Assembly: GCA_030680855.1 (NCBI GenBank) | Contig: JAUXUN010000057.1 | Span: 1 to 64,000, forward strand | Source of the DNA: Aestuariivirga sp. | Lineage (GTDB): Bacteria > Pseudomonadota > Alphaproteobacteria > Rhizobiales > Aestuariivirgaceae | Length of the DNA: 64,000 nucleotides | Direction of reading: 5' to 3' | Shown here: piece by piece, positions 24,761 to 36,318 of the stretch | How the letters are laid out: every line of letters begins with the position of its first letter | Position numbering within the stretch: position 1 is the first letter of the stretch | Position numbers and translations under genes: made by a program | Notes under the pieces: generated by a model | Databases searched by the model: none | Seen by the model: only the letters and a program-made list of their open reading frames with translations | Told to the model about the DNA's origin: nothing

Positions 24761-26722
24761 TTGCCTGCCCTCAACTCCGTTAGAAAAGCACCTAATCAAT
24801 TGGCCTTTCCCCAGACACCCGCCCCGTTCGCGCGCGCCCTCACCGAGCGCAAGTATGAAGACCCAACCCCGGTCCAGCTCGCCGTACTAGAAGCCAGGGC
24901 TGAAGGCCGCGATCTCGTAGTTTCGGCCCAGACCGGCTCCGGCAAGACCGTGGCCTATGGCCTGGCCATCGCCACAACGCTTCTGGGCGAGGCCGAACGC
25001 TTCCCGCAGGAAGCCTCCCCCATGGCCCTCATCGTAGCCCCCACCCGCGAACTCGCCATGCAGGTGGAGCGCGAACTGGAATGGCTCTACCATTATTCCG
25101 GCGCGCGCATCCTTTCCTGCGTCGGCGGCATGGACCCCAAGCGCGAGCGTCGGCGCCTCGCCGATGGCGCCCATATCATCGTGGGAACGCCGGGACGCCT
25201 GCGCGATCATCTCGAGCGCGGCGTCTTGAACATCACCGATCTCAAGGCCGTGGTTCTCGACGAAGCCGATGAAATGCTTGATCTCGGCTTTCGCGAAGAC
25301 CTCGAATTCATTCTGGAAGCAACGCCCGCCGAACGGCGCACCCTTCTGTTTTCCGCCACCATGCCCAAAATCATTGCGAACCTCGCCAAGCGCTACCAGC
25401 GCAATGCCTTGCGCATCGAGGCCTCGGGCGGCGAACGGGCCCATGCCGACATCGAATACCGCGCCATGCGCGTGGCCCCCAATGAAGTTGAGCATGCGGT
25501 GGTCAATGTGCTGCGCTTTGTCGAAGCGCAAAGCACCATCGTGTTCTGCAACACGCGCGATCATGTGCGCCACCTGCATGCAACACTTCTTGAGCGCGGC
25601 TTTGCCGCCGTCTATCTCTCCGGCGAATTGAGCCAGGGCGAACGCAACCACGCCCTGCAGGCGCTGCGCGATGGGAGAGCCCGCGTCTGCGTGGCAACCG
25701 ACGTGGCGGCCCGCGGCATTGATTTGCCCAACCTTGGCCTCGTCATTCATGCCGACCTGCCAAATGACGCGGAAATTCTGCAGCACCGCAGTGGCCGCAC
25801 CGGCCGCGCTGGCAAGAAGGGCGTAAGTGTTGTGCTCGTGCCCCTCTCACGCCGACGGAAGGCCGAGCAGATGCTGGCGGCAGCGAAAGTGAATCCCGTG
25901 TGGAGCGGCCCGCCCCAGGCCGAAGATATTCGCAAGCTCGACCAGCAGCGCATGCTGCACGATCCGCTGCTCACTGGGATCAGTAGTGAAGAGGACCTGG
26001 AGATGGCCCGCGCCGTTCTGGCCATGCGTTCACCGGAAGAAATCGCCGCGGCCCTTGTCCGTGTCTACCGCGCAAGATTGCCGGCTGCCGAAGATGTGTT
26101 TGATCCCGGCCCCGGCCGTGAGTTCCGCGAAGCAAAACCGACGCGCCGCGATGCCCATTCATCAGAATCCCGCAATTTCACCTGGTTTCGCCTTGACATC
26201 GGCCGCAAAAACAATGCCGATCCCAAGTGGCTGCTGCCGATGATCTGCCGCCGTGGCAAGGTTGTGAAAGCCGACATCGGCGCCATCCGCATCACCGATA
26301 ATGAAACCCGGTTTGAAATCGCCAATGCCGTGGTGGAGCGCTTCACCATCGCCAGCCTGGTTGCCGACGACGAGGATGTGAAGATTGAATTGCTCAAAGG
26401 CGCACCGGAAATCAGCCGCCCCTCGCGCAATCCCGACCGCAAGCCAAACTTCAAGCCAAAACACGAGGCGGAGCCGCAGCGCTACGAAGACCGAAAACCC
26501 CATGAGGGAACAGCCAAGCCGAAATTCGACGGAACAGGCTACAAAGGCAAGAAGACTTTTGGGGGCGGCGACAAGCCGAGGTTTGAAAGCACAGGCTACA
26601 AGGGCAAGAAGCGCTTTGCCGGCGGCAAGCCAAACTTTGAAGGCGCCGGGAAACCCCACGTTGCAGGTGACCCGCCCGCCTTCAAGGAAAAAAAAGCCGC
26701 CTGGAAAAAGAAAAAGCGTTAG
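24761..26722 (+). CDS. DEAD-box ATP-dependent RNA helicase
   Basis: A 653-residue helicase with all motifs in order: Q-motif region [12 protein letters not shown], Walker A AQTGSGKT (56-63), [17 protein letters not shown] (167-170), SAT (198-200), then in the second RecA domain [17 protein letters not shown] and [11 protein letters not shown] DbpA-type RNA-binding domain lies at about 465-550 ([27 protein letters not shown]), followed by a basic tail of repeated TGYKGKK-type units. It is likely the CsdA/DeaD-like helicase for ribosome assembly or cold. Start is uncertain: TTG 24761 or TTG 24800, the latter giving the usual family N-terminus. It ends with a four-base overlap with trhO. Confidence 0.88.
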   Translation: MPALNSVRKAPNQLAFPQTPAPFARALTERKYEDPTPVQLAVLEARAEGRDLVVSAQTGSGKTVAYGLAIATTLLGEAERFPQEASPMALIVAPTRELAMQVERELEWLYHYSGARILSCVGGMDPKRERRRLADGAHIIVGTPGRLRDHLERGVLNITDLKAVVLDEADEMLDLGFREDLEFILEATPAERRTLLFSATMPKIIANLAKRYQRNALRIEASGGERAHADIEYRAMRVAPNEVEHAVVNVLRFVEAQSTIVFCNTRDHVRHLHATLLERGFAAVYLSGELSQGERNHALQALRDGRARVCVATDVAARGIDLPNLGLVIHADLPNDAEILQHRSGRTGRAGKKGVSVVLVPLSRRRKAEQMLAAAKVNPVWSGPPQAEDIRKLDQQRMLHDPLLTGISSEEDLEMARAVLAMRSPEEIAAALVRVYRARLPAAEDVFDPGPGREFREAKPTRRDAHSSESRNFTWFRLDIGRKNNADPKWLLPMICRRGKVVKADIGAIRITDNETRFEIANAVVERFTIASLVADDEDVKIELLKGAPEISRPSRNPDRKPNFKPKHEAEPQRYEDRKPHEGTAKPKFDGTGYKGKKTFGGGDKPRFESTGYKGKKRFAGGKPNFEGAGKPHVAGDPPAFKEKKAAWKKKKR

Positions 26723-27633
26723 GCTCCGATCGGTTTCCGCAAGTTCCGTTTCTTCGCCAGGTCAATCTGCTTCTGCCGTTCCCGGGCCGAAGCCTTCGAC
26801 CTCTCGCTTAATGTCGCAAAGCATTTCGGACAGCTCACGCCCTCTTCATAAAATTCGGAAAACTTGTCAGCCGGATGGAGCGGCATGCGGCAGCCGTGGC
26901 ACAGTTCAATTTCGCTGGGAACCAGGCCCTGCCCCACCGCCACGCGGTGGTCAAAGACAAAACATTCGCCCTGCCATTTGCTCTGCTCCTTCGGCACCTC
27001 CTCGAGGTATTTAAGAATGCCGCCCTTCAGATGATAGACTTCGCGGAAACCCTGTGACTGCATGTAGCTCGAGGCCTTCTCGCAGCGGATGCCGCCGGTG
27101 CAGAACATGGCCACCTTCTGGTGCCGCGCCGGATCAAGGTTCTCGCCGACGAATTTGGGAAATTCGCCAAAGCTCGAAGTCTTCGGATCAGCCGCCCCTG
27201 CAAATGTGCCAAGCGCCACTTCGTAATCATTGCGCGTATCAATGAGCACAACATCGGGATCGGAGATCAGCGCATTCCAGTCCGCAGGGTTCACATAGGT
27301 GCCGGCTTGCCTGTTGGGGTCAACGCCGTCAACACCAATGGTGACGATCTCTTTTTTCAGCTTCACCTTGCTGCGGTAGAAGGGCTCCTCGTCGCAAAAG
27401 GATTCCTTGTGGTCAATGTCGGCAAAGCGGAAATCTGATTTGAGGTCGCTTAGAAACCCGTCGATGGCTTCGCGCCTGCCGCTGATCGTGCCGTTGATGC
27501 CTTCTTCGGCCAGAAGTAGCGTGCCCTTCACCCCATGGGCTTTCATGGCCGCAAGCAGCGGTTGCCGAAGGCCCGCGAAATCCTTCAGCATGACAAATTT
27601 ATAGAGGGCGGCAACTACGATCTGGTGGGACAT
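26719..27633 (-). CDS. trhO: tRNA U34 hydroxylase TrhO (YceA), rhodanese-domain protein
   Basis: A 304-residue protein: an N-terminal acylphosphatase-like domain ([16 protein letters not shown] near residue 38) and a rhodanese domain with the active-site loop [11 protein letters not shown], Cys178 and Cys184. The C-terminal CxxC pairs (CHGCRMPL and CPKC) form a small zinc-ribbon-like part. The family makes 5-hydroxyuridine at position 34 of tRNA using oxygen. Convergent with the helicase gene, sharing stop bases. Confidence 0.9.
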   Translation of the reverse strand: MSHQIVVAALYKFVMLKDFAGLRQPLLAAMKAHGVKGTLLLAEEGINGTISGRREAIDGFLSDLKSDFRFADIDHKESFCDEEPFYRSKVKLKKEIVTIGVDGVDPNRQAGTYVNPADWNALISDPDVVLIDTRNDYEVALGTFAGAADPKTSSFGEFPKFVGENLDPARHQKVAMFCTGGIRCEKASSYMQSQGFREVYHLKGGILKYLEEVPKEQSKWQGECFVFDHRVAVGQGLVPSEIELCHGCRMPLHPADKFSEFYEEGVSCPKCFATLSERSKASARERQKQIDLAKKRNLRKPIGA

Positions 27634-27720
27634 GGGCCAAGCTTTTATTAGGCCTTTGCGTGTTTTTCAATTGCGCATCGGGCAAGGCGTCCCGTAAGTA
27701 ACGGCAACCCCTGAGGACAA

Positions 27721-28941
27721 ATGCCAGAATTCATCTTTAACGCCGGCGTGGAGATTCCCCTTATCCTCATTCTGCTGGCGCTTCTGGGCTTTCGCCAAAG
27801 GGTGAATCCCCGCGCAAGGCTTCTGGTCAAGGCCCCGCCGGAAAAGCTTTTTGCCCTTGTCGACCTCCATCACGGCAAGGTGCAGGCCTGGAGCCGCACC
27901 ACTGTCACTTCCGAGCTTCTTGATGATGCCCGCCAGGTTTTCCGCATGACCTATGTGACCACCCTTTCAACCGGCACCCGGCAAGAGTCCCAAGCCGATT
28001 TTCGCGTGGCCGAACGGCGCGAACCCGCTTACCTCGAGCTCCACCGAGAGGGACTGGCGGGAAAATCCCTCAACAACGAGCTGCTGAAAATTGTCACGGA
28101 AACCAAGGCTCATCCCGATGGCACCTGGCTGACCCTGAAATATGACTGGGGTCCCCGCCCTCTGATTGCGCAAGTTCTTGCCCGCGCCGATCTCTGGGGC
28201 GGAGCCTACCGCCTGAAGGGCCTGGCCGAAACCGGCAAGCCCGACGAGACAACCCACCAGCTCATCTCGGCGGGCGTTGCCATCGTCACCGGATTGGTGA
28301 GTCTTGTTGCCTTTGCCCTGATGACCAGTTGGCTTGTGTCGGGCCTGCTGGTCGTGGCCTTGGCCGTCCATGAGTTTGGCCATCTCCTGGCTTACCGCCT
28401 GATCGGCCAGCCTTGGGGCCGCATGATATTCCTGCCCTTTCTCGGAGCACTGGCCATGCCGCGCCTGCCCTACGAGACCCAGGCCCAGGCGGTGTTTTCC
28501 GCCCTCATGGGGCCGGGCTTCAGCCTGCTCCTGGCGTTTGCCATCACCCTTCCCCCGGTGCTGGGCATTGCCCTTCCCGCTTGGCTGATCATTGCAGGCA
28601 TCGTGGTGATCGGCCTCAACCTCTTCAATCTCCTGCCTGTGGAACCCCTGGATGGCGGCGTGGCGCTACGCTCGATTCTGGCCAAGCTTTTGGGCGCCCA
28701 TGCACGCTTTGGCCTGCTTGCCATCGGGTTGACGATTCTTGCCACCGGATTCTATTTCGAACAGGTCATCCTGCTCATCTTCGGCGGCATTTCAATCCTT
28801 GCAAACTTCCGGCCACGTTTGATTGACCACGGCCTCAAACCTCTCTCCGGTCCCGGGGTCATGATTTCAGCGCTCAGTTTTGCGGCAATCGTGACGGCCT
28901 ACATAACCATGCTGGCATTCTTTCTCGGTGTCCTCCGGTGA
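27721..28941 (+). CDS. site-2-protease-like (M50) membrane metalloprotease with N-terminal SRPBCC-like domain
   Basis: A 406-residue protein. Residues 1-24 are a membrane segment. Residues about 33-172 are soluble and resemble an SRPBCC (START-like) domain, beginning LLVKAPPEKLFALVDL with an internal W and ending GGAYRLKGL. Residues 180-406 are an M50 peptidase with HEFGH (217-221) and the second zinc motif NLLPVEPLDGG (303-313), in at least four further membrane helices. Known site-2 proteases cleave anti-sigma factors or leaders in the membrane; the fused START-like domain in front is unusual. The GTG of zapE overlaps its stop by four bases, so expression is coupled. Ribosome site GAGG is five bases before ATG. 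Confidence 0.8.
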   Translation: MPEFIFNAGVEIPLILILLALLGFRQRVNPRARLLVKAPPEKLFALVDLHHGKVQAWSRTTVTSELLDDARQVFRMTYVTTLSTGTRQESQADFRVAERREPAYLELHREGLAGKSLNNELLKIVTETKAHPDGTWLTLKYDWGPRPLIAQVLARADLWGGAYRLKGLAETGKPDETTHQLISAGVAIVTGLVSLVAFALMTSWLVSGLLVVALAVHEFGHLLAYRLIGQPWGRMIFLPFLGALAMPRLPYETQAQAVFSALMGPGFSLLLAFAITLPPVLGIALPAWLIIAGIVVIGLNLFNLLPVEPLDGGVALRSILAKLLGAHARFGLLAIGLTILATGFYFEQVILLIFGGISILANFRPRLIDHGLKPLSGPGVMISALSFAAIVTAYITMLAFFLGVLR

Positions 28942-30017
28942 CGGCGCTGCTTGAAGCCTATACGGAGAAAATAAAAACCAGCGAGATTCGAAGCGATGCC
29001 GCGCAAGCCGCAATCGCTTCACATCTCGATCACCTGGCCCAGAAGCTTGAGACCCGTGAACAGCGCGGCACAATCGGACGATTCCTGAAGAAGAATAGCA
29101 CGGCCAAAGGCACCTATATTTATGGTGACGTGGGCCGTGGCAAAACCATGCTGATGGATTTGTTCTTTGCAAACTTGCAGGTGAAGGCCAAGCAGCGCAT
29201 CCACTTCCATGCCTTCATGCAGGACATTCACCGCCGCCGCCAGGTGCTGCGCGAAGCCGATGTCGTGGCGCAAATTGCCCTGGACCTGGCAAAGCAGGCG
29301 CAGGTTCTGTGCCTCGATGAAATGCAGATCAGCGACATTGCCGATGCGATGATTGTAGGCCGCCTGTTCCAGGCCCTGCTGGCCCACGGCACGGTCATTG
29401 TCACCACCTCCAACCTGCCGCCAAGCCAGCTCTATAAGGACGGCCTCAACCGCAGCCTGTTTGTGCCGGCCATCAAACTCATGGAAAGCAATTTCGACGT
29501 AATGTCGCTGGCCAGCCCTACGGATTACCGCCTTGGCCGTGTGAAGGCCTGGGAGAGTTTTGTGACGCCGCTCGGCGCAAAGGCCGATGCCCATGTGCAA
29601 GGAATTTGGCAACGCCTGACCGATGTGGAGAAAGGCGAGCCCTGCGAAATTCCAGTGCTGGGGCGCAACCTGCATGTGCCGGAAAGCGCCCATGGCTGCG
29701 CCCGGTTTACCTTTGCCGATCTTTGCGAAGCGCCCCTGGGGCCGCCCGACTATCTGGCGCTCGCCGCCCGCTTTCAGACCCTGTTTGTGGAAAGAATCCC
29801 GGTTCTCAAAACCAGCCAGCGCAATGAGGCCAAACGCTTTGTCCTGCTGATTGACACGCTTTATGATGCCCGCCTGCATCTCGTGGCGTCTTCGGCCCAG
29901 CCGCCGGAACGGATTTATCCACAGGGCGGCCACCGGTTTGAGTTCGCCCGCACGGTTTCACGCCTCCAGGAAATGCAATCGGCGGCCTGGTGGGGCCAAA
30001 AAATCGCCGAAACTTGA
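28938..30017 (+). CDS. zapE: AFG1-like ATPase, cell-division protein ZapE
   Basis: A 359-residue P-loop ATPase of the AFG1/ZapE family: Walker A GDVGRGKT (63-70), the RIHFHAFMQDIHRRR segment typical of the family, Walker B LCLDEMQISDIADAM, and sensor-type TTSNLPPSQLY. In E. coli ZapE acts at the division ring; in mitochondria AFG1 helps turnover of complexes. It begins with GTG inside the stop of the protease gene and precedes mdh by 128 bases, the order commonly seen in Rhizobiales. Confidence 0.9.
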   Translation: MTALLEAYTEKIKTSEIRSDAAQAAIASHLDHLAQKLETREQRGTIGRFLKKNSTAKGTYIYGDVGRGKTMLMDLFFANLQVKAKQRIHFHAFMQDIHRRRQVLREADVVAQIALDLAKQAQVLCLDEMQISDIADAMIVGRLFQALLAHGTVIVTTSNLPPSQLYKDGLNRSLFVPAIKLMESNFDVMSLASPTDYRLGRVKAWESFVTPLGAKADAHVQGIWQRLTDVEKGEPCEIPVLGRNLHVPESAHGCARFTFADLCEAPLGPPDYLALAARFQTLFVERIPVLKTSQRNEAKRFVLLIDTLYDARLHLVASSAQPPERIYPQGGHRFEFARTVSRLQEMQSAAWWGQKIAET

Positions 30018-30055
30018 AAAATCGTCACAAAAACCCCATTAGACACTAGTAGTTC

Positions 30056-30084
30056 TTGAAGCCTCTTTATATCAGGCCTAGAAA
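30056..30084 (+). promoter_or_regulatory. putative sigma-70-type promoter of the mdh-suc operon
   Basis: TTGAAG (30056-30061) and TAGAAA (30079-30084) are separated by 17 bases in the 128-base gap before mdh. They match the consensus at five and four positions. This is the largest non-coding gap ahead of the TCA operon, so a promoter is expected here. The -10 box is weak and the call is tentative. Confidence 0.4.
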
Positions 30085-30130
30085 ACCCCCGCTTGTGCAA
30101 TGCAATAGAACCTGCGCCCCTGCGGGTTGA

Positions 30131-31108
<978 letters not shown>

Positions 31109-31120
31109 GGCTTACCACTC

Positions 31121-32290
31121 ATGAACATTCACGAATACCAGGCCAAGGAAGTTTTGCGCTCTTTCGGCGTGCCGACCGGCAAGGGCATCGCGGCTTTTAC
31201 GGTTGATGAAGCGGTTAAAGCCGCCGAAAGCCAGCCTGGCCCCGTATGGGTGGTGAAAGCCCAGATCCATGCGGGCGGGCGCGGCAAGGGCGGCGGCGTG
31301 AAGGTTGTAAAGTCCGTGCCCGATGTGAAGGCCGAAGCCCAGCGCATGCTCGGCATGACGCTGGTGACCCATCAGACCGGCCCCGCAGGCAAACTCGTCC
31401 AGCGCCTCTACATTGAAGAAGGCACCGCCATCGCCAAAGAGCTTTACCTCTCCTGCCTCGTGGACCGCGAAACCTCGACCGTCGCCTTCATCGCCTCCAC
31501 CGAAGGTGGCGTAAACATCGAAGAGGTGGCGGCCAAAACTCCCGACAAGATCGCCACCATCCATGTGGACCCCGCCAGCGGCTACGCGCCTTTCGTGGGC
31601 CGCCGCATTGCCGCCGCACTTAAACTTGAAGGCGATCAGGTCAAGCAATGCGTGAAGATGATGGGTCAGCTCTACAGGGCCTTCACCGAAAAGGACATGA
31701 GCCTTCTGGAGATCAATCCGCTGGTCATCACCAAGGATGGCAAATTGGTCTGCCTCGATGCCAAAATGAATTTTGACGACAATGCTCTCGATCGCCATCC
31801 CAATATCAAGGCCTACCGCGATTTGAGCGAAGAAGACCCGAAGGAAATCGAAGCCTCGAAGTATGATCTTTCCTACGTGGCGCTCGACGGTTCCATCGGC
31901 TGCATGGTGAATGGCGCGGGCCTTGCCATGGCCACCATGGATATCATCAAGCTCTACGGCATGGAGCCCGCCAACTTCCTCGATGTGGGTGGCGGGGCAA
32001 CGAAGGAAAAAGTGACCGCCGCCTTCAAGATCATCACCGCCGACCCGCGCGTCAAAGGCATCCTCGTCAATATTTTCGGCGGCATCATGAAATGCGATAT
32101 CATCGCCGAAGGCGTGATCGCCGCCGTGAAGGAAGTGGGTCTGCAGGTTCCCCTCGTGGTGCGCCTCGAAGGCACCAACGTCGACCTAGGCAAAAAGATC
32201 ATCAAGGACTCGCAGCTCAACGTCATCTCCGCCGACGACCTCGACGATGCCGCCAAGAAAATTGTCAAAGCGGTAAGGGAAGCTGCCTAA
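31121..32290 (+). CDS. sucC: succinyl-CoA synthetase beta subunit
   Basis: A 389-residue ADP-forming succinyl-CoA ligase beta subunit with N-terminal ATP-grasp domain ([35 protein letters not shown]) and C-terminal ligase domain ([37 protein letters not shown]). It forms a tetramer with SucD and makes ATP from succinyl-CoA. The stop overlaps the sucD start by one base. Confidence 0.97.
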   Translation: MNIHEYQAKEVLRSFGVPTGKGIAAFTVDEAVKAAESQPGPVWVVKAQIHAGGRGKGGGVKVVKSVPDVKAEAQRMLGMTLVTHQTGPAGKLVQRLYIEEGTAIAKELYLSCLVDRETSTVAFIASTEGGVNIEEVAAKTPDKIATIHVDPASGYAPFVGRRIAAALKLEGDQVKQCVKMMGQLYRAFTEKDMSLLEINPLVITKDGKLVCLDAKMNFDDNALDRHPNIKAYRDLSEEDPKEIEASKYDLSYVALDGSIGCMVNGAGLAMATMDIIKLYGMEPANFLDVGGGATKEKVTAAFKIITADPRVKGILVNIFGGIMKCDIIAEGVIAAVKEVGLQVPLVVRLEGTNVDLGKKIIKDSQLNVISADDLDDAAKKIVKAVREAA

Positions 32291-33168
32291 TGTCCATTCT
32301 GATTAACAAGAAAACCAAGGTCATCTGCCAGGGGATTACCGGCAACAACGGCACCTTCCATACGGAACAGGCGATTGCTTACGGCACCCAGATGGTGGCG
32401 GGCGTCACTCCCGGCAAAGGCGGCACTAGACACATTGGGCTTCCCGTTTATGACACGGTGATGGAAGCCCGCGAAAAGACTGGTGCCGATGCTTCCGTGA
32501 TCTATGTGCCGCCGCCCTTTGCCGCCGATGCCATTCTCGAAGCCATCGATGCGGAAATTCCGCTTGTTGTCTGCATCACCGAAGGCATTCCGGTGCAGGA
32601 CATGGTGAAGGTGAAGCGGGCGCTGACGGGCTCCAGCACCCGCCTCATCGGCCCCAACTGCCCCGGCGTGCTCACGCCAAATGAATGCAAGATCGGCATC
32701 ATGCCGGGAAATATCTTCAAGAAAGGCTCCGTGGGCATTGTCTCGCGCTCGGGAACGCTTACCTATGAAGCAGTATTCCAAACCACCCAGGAAGGCTTGG
32801 GCCAGACGACTGCCGTCGGCATTGGCGGCGATCCGGTCAAAGGCACGGAGTTTATCGATATTTTGGAAATGTTTCTGGCCGACCCCAAGACCCTGTCCAT
32901 CATCATGATCGGCGAAATCGGCGGCTCCGCCGAGGAGGATGCGGCCGAATTCATCCGCAAATCCAAGATCAAGAAACCCATGGCGGGCTTCATTGCCGGC
33001 CGCACCGCCCCTCCCGGACGCCGCATGGGCCATGCCGGCGCCATAATCTCGGGCGGCAAGGGCGGCGCCGAATCCAAGATCGAGGCCATGAAACGGGCCG
33101 GAATCGCCGTCTCGGATTCGCCTGCAATGCTCGGCAAGACTTTAATGAAGAAATTGAAACGGAAGTAA
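32290..33168 (+). CDS. sucD: succinyl-CoA synthetase alpha subunit
   Basis: A 292-residue alpha subunit: CoA-binding Rossmann domain at the N-terminus ([16 protein letters not shown]) and the phosphohistidine His248 in [13 protein letters not shown]. The start is ATG 32290 within the TAATG junction with sucC; the same frame stays open upstream to 32092 but that part lies inside sucC. The partner of SucC. A 69-base gap follows before sucA. Confidence 0.97.
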   Translation: MSILINKKTKVICQGITGNNGTFHTEQAIAYGTQMVAGVTPGKGGTRHIGLPVYDTVMEAREKTGADASVIYVPPPFAADAILEAIDAEIPLVVCITEGIPVQDMVKVKRALTGSSTRLIGPNCPGVLTPNECKIGIMPGNIFKKGSVGIVSRSGTLTYEAVFQTTQEGLGQTTAVGIGGDPVKGTEFIDILEMFLADPKTLSIIMIGEIGGSAEEDAAEFIRKSKIKKPMAGFIAGRTAPPGRRMGHAGAIISGGKGGAESKIEAMKRAGIAVSDSPAMLGKTLMKKLKRK

Positions 33169-33237
33169 GACAAAGAAAACTTTGGGTAGTATATCTCTAG
33201 GTCCGGACAGAGTTCCCGGGCTTCGGAAGTGATGGCG

Positions 33238-36198
33238 ATGAACAAGACAGACCTGATTACGGCTTTTGAACAATCCTCATTCCTCTATGGCGGCAATGCC
33301 CAGTTCATTGAGGGGCTTTACGCCAAATATCTGGAAAACCCAGCCGCCGTGGACCTCCATTGGCGGCAGTTTTTTGCCGGTCTTGACGATGACCCCGCTT
33401 CCGCCAGGCAGCAGGTTTCCGGCCCCTCGTGGGCCCGCAAGGATTGGCCGATAGCGCCTGCGGGCGATCTCGTCTCCGCCTTCGATGGCAATTGGCCTGC
33501 CGTAGAAAAAGCCATTGGCAGCAAGATCGAGGCCAAATCCAAGGCTGCGGATACCAAGCTTTCCATCGATGAGGTGCGCAAGGCCACCATGGATTCGGTG
33601 CGCGCCCTGATGATGATCCGCGCCTTCCGCATGCGCGGCCACCTGGCCGCCGATCTCGATCCGCTGGGATTGGCCGCGCGTCCGGCCCAGCCGGAACTCG
33701 ACCCCGCCACCTACGGCTTCAGCGAGGCTGACCTTGACCGCCCGATTTTCCTCGACAAGGTGCTGGGCCTCGAACAGGCGACCATCCGCCAGATCACTGA
33801 AATCCTGAAACGCACCTACTGCCACACCCTGGGTGTGGAATTCATGCATATTTCCGATCCCGTGCAAAAGGCCTGGCTGCAGCAGCGCATCGAGGGTGCC
33901 GACAAGGAAATTTCCTTCACCCCCGAGGGCAAGAAAGCCATCTTGCGCAAGCTCATCGAGGGCGAAGGCTTCGAGAATTTTCTTAACGTAAAATACACCG
34001 GTACCAAGCGCTTCGGCCTTGATGGCGGTGAAAGCATGATTCCGGCCCTTGAGCAGATCATCAAGCGCGGCGGCCAGCTGGGCATCAAGGAAATCGTCTT
34101 CGGCATGGCCCACCGCGGCCGCCTCAATGTGCTGGCCAACGTGATGGGCAAGCCCTTCTCCGCCATTTTCCACGAATTCAAGGGCGGCTCGTCCACCCCC
34201 GATGAAGTTGAGGGCTCAGGCGACGTCAAATATCATCTCGGCTCCTCTTCCGACCGGGTGTTTGACAACAACACGGTTCACCTGTCGCTGACCGCCAATC
34301 CTTCGCATCTCGAAATCGTCGATCCCGTGGTCCTGGGCAAAGCCCGCGCCAAGCAGGACCAGCGCGGCGACCGCGAGCGCAAGAGCGTCTTGCCCCTGCT
34401 CATCCATGGCGATGCGGCCTTTGCCGGCCAGGGCGTTGTGGCGGAATGTTTCGGATTGTCAGGGCTTCGCGGCCACAAGTCCGGCGGCTCCATCCATTTC
34501 ATCGTCAACAACCAGATCGGCTTCACCACCAGCCCGCATTTTGCCCGCTCTTCGCCCTATCCCTCCGATGTGGCCAAGATGATTGAGGCGCCAATCTTCC
34601 ATGCCAATGGCGATGACCCGGAAGCCGTGGTCTATGCCGCCAAGATCGCCACGGAATTCCGCCAGAAATTCAAGAAGCCCGTGGTCATCGACATGTTCTG
34701 CTACCGCCGTTTCGGCCATAACGAAACCGACGAGCCCTTCTTCACTCAGCCCCTGATGTACAAGGCGATCTCGTCGCACCAAACCATCGTGAATGTTTAC
34801 TCCAGGCGGCTCATCGCCGAAGGCGTGATCACCGCGGAGGAATTCGAGGCCATGAAGGCCGATTACCGCAAGAGCCTGGATGAGGATTTTGCCGCGTCTG
34901 AAGGCTACAAGGCCAACAAGGCCGACTGGCTCGATGGCCGCTGGTCCGGCATGAAGTCAGCCAAGGATCTGGACGACCCGCGCAAGGGCCTCACTGGCGT
35001 TGATCACAAAACCCTGAAGGACCTTGGGCTGAAAATTACCAAGGCCCCTAAAACCTTCTCGGTGCACAAGACCATGCAGCGTGTGCTCGATGCCCGCCAC
35101 AAGATGATCGAGGAGGGCGTGGGCCTTGACTGGTCCATGGGCGAAAATCTCGCCTTCGCCACCCTCCTCAATGATGGCTTCCGCATCAGGCTGTCCGGCC
35201 AGGACGTGCAGCGCGGCACCTTTTCGCAGCGCCATGCGGTGCTGGTCGACCAGCAGACCGGCAAGCTCTACACGCCGCTCAATCATCTCGCCAGGGATCA
35301 GCAGTACAAGATCGAAGTCATCAATTCCATGCTCTCGGAAGAAGCCGTGCTGGGTTTTGAGTATGGCTACTCGCTGGCCGAGCCCAACACTCTTACCTTG
35401 TGGGAAGCGCAGTTCGGCGATTTTGCCAATGGCGCACAGGTAGTGTTCGACCAATTTATTTCGTCCGGCGAGCGTAAATGGCTGCGCATGTCGGGCCTCG
35501 TTTGTCTCCTGCCTCATGGTTACGAGGGCCAAGGGCCGGAACATTCCTCAGCAAGGCTTGAACGCTTCCTGCAGATGTGCGCCGAGGACAACATGCAGAT
35601 CGCCAACTGCACCACGCCGGCCAATTATTTCCACATTCTCCGCCGCCAGTTGAAGCGCGACATCCGCAAGCCCCTGATCATGATGACGCCGAAGTCCCTG
35701 CTCAGGAACAAGCGCGCCACCTCGAAGCTGGAGGAATTTGCCGAGGGCACCTCGTTCCACCGCATTCTCTGGGATGACGCCCAATCGCTGAAGGACCAGC
35801 CCATCAAGCTTGTGAGCGACGATATGATCCGCCGCGTGGTGATGTGTTCCGGAAAGGTCTATTTCGATCTCTATGAGGAGCGCGAAAAGCGCGGCCTCAC
35901 CGATATCTATCTCCTGCGTGTCGAGCAGCTCTATCCCTGGCCCCACAAGGCCTTGATCCAGGAACTCGCCCGCTTCAAGAACGCCCGACTTGTCTGGTGC
36001 CAGGAAGAGCCCATGAACATGGGGGCCTGGACTTACGCCCAGCCCAACATTGACCGGGTTCTGGATTACCTGAAGGCAACCAACGCAAAGGTCAGGTACG
36101 CGGGGCGCAATCCTTCAGCTTCCACCGCAACCGGATTGATGAGCAGGCATCTCAAGGAATTGAAGGATTTCCTTGAAGTGGCCCTCGGCAGTGCATGA
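33238..36198 (+). CDS. sucA: 2-oxoglutarate dehydrogenase E1 component
   Basis: A 986-residue thiamine-diphosphate enzyme, the E1 part of the 2-oxoglutarate dehydrogenase complex. The N-terminal binding segment SSFLYGGNAQFIEGLYAKY is present; the ThDP region reads GMAHRGRLNVLANVMGK and GDAAFAGQGVVAECF, and the C-terminal half holds LLPHGYEGQGPEHSSAR. Full family length. Three start codons are close: GTG 33229, ATG 33232 and ATG 33238; GGAAG at 33225-33229 is best spaced for 33238. It decarboxylates 2-oxoglutarate and passes the succinyl group to SucB. Separated from sucB by 120 bases of palindromes. Confidence 0.97.
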   Translation: MNKTDLITAFEQSSFLYGGNAQFIEGLYAKYLENPAAVDLHWRQFFAGLDDDPASARQQVSGPSWARKDWPIAPAGDLVSAFDGNWPAVEKAIGSKIEAKSKAADTKLSIDEVRKATMDSVRALMMIRAFRMRGHLAADLDPLGLAARPAQPELDPATYGFSEADLDRPIFLDKVLGLEQATIRQITEILKRTYCHTLGVEFMHISDPVQKAWLQQRIEGADKEISFTPEGKKAILRKLIEGEGFENFLNVKYTGTKRFGLDGGESMIPALEQIIKRGGQLGIKEIVFGMAHRGRLNVLANVMGKPFSAIFHEFKGGSSTPDEVEGSGDVKYHLGSSSDRVFDNNTVHLSLTANPSHLEIVDPVVLGKARAKQDQRGDRERKSVLPLLIHGDAAFAGQGVVAECFGLSGLRGHKSGGSIHFIVNNQIGFTTSPHFARSSPYPSDVAKMIEAPIFHANGDDPEAVVYAAKIATEFRQKFKKPVVIDMFCYRRFGHNETDEPFFTQPLMYKAISSHQTIVNVYSRRLIAEGVITAEEFEAMKADYRKSLDEDFAASEGYKANKADWLDGRWSGMKSAKDLDDPRKGLTGVDHKTLKDLGLKITKAPKTFSVHKTMQRVLDARHKMIEEGVGLDWSMGENLAFATLLNDGFRIRLSGQDVQRGTFSQRHAVLVDQQTGKLYTPLNHLARDQQYKIEVINSMLSEEAVLGFEYGYSLAEPNTLTLWEAQFGDFANGAQVVFDQFISSGERKWLRMSGLVCLLPHGYEGQGPEHSSARLERFLQMCAEDNMQIANCTTPANYFHILRRQLKRDIRKPLIMMTPKSLLRNKRATSKLEEFAEGTSFHRILWDDAQSLKDQPIKLVSDDMIRRVVMCSGKVYFDLYEEREKRGLTDIYLLRVEQLYPWPHKALIQELARFKNARLVWCQEEPMNMGAWTYAQPNIDRVLDYLKATNAKVRYAGRNPSASTATGLMSRHLKELKDFLEVALGSA

Positions 36199-36236
36199 TG
36201 CGCCAAAGTGAGCTTACTTTGGCGAAGCAATCATGC
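36193..36236. repeat. palindrome 1 between sucA and sucB
   Basis: CGCCAAAGT (36201-36209) pairs perfectly with ACTTTGGCG (36216-36224) around a six-base loop. Outside it, GCATGAT (36193-36199) pairs with ATCATGC (36230-36236), extending the stem with small internal bulges. It begins within the last codons of sucA. No T-tract follows, so it is not a standard terminator. Confidence 0.75.
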
Positions 36237-36251
36237 GCCACTATAGAAGAC

Positions 36252-36296
36252 GATCACGATGAGTTTTGATTGAAACAATCAAAACTCATTGTGATC
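36252..36296. repeat. palindrome 2 between sucA and sucB
   Basis: A 21-base stem (36252-36272 with 36276-36296) around an AAA loop; only one pair is a G-T wobble. The core GATGAGTTTTGATTG is repeated in reverse as CAATCAAAACTCAT. No T-tract follows. Similar GAGTTTTGAT-type palindromes are, as I recall, dispersed in Rhizobiales genomes. It lies 23 bases before the sucB start codon, so it would shape the 5' end of the sucB message. Confidence 0.8.
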
Positions 36297-36318
36297 TGGA
36301 GTTTGAGGAAAGAAAAGA

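Noticed and set aside
24693-24890. Short open frame with ATG 24693 before the helicase, considered as a frameshifted helicase N-terminus
   Set aside because: Its translation does not resemble the helicase start and it soon runs in parallel with the true frame as a shadow.
33181-33237. Possible operator or riboswitch in the sucD-sucA gap
   Set aside because: The 69 bases show no convincing stem or known motif.
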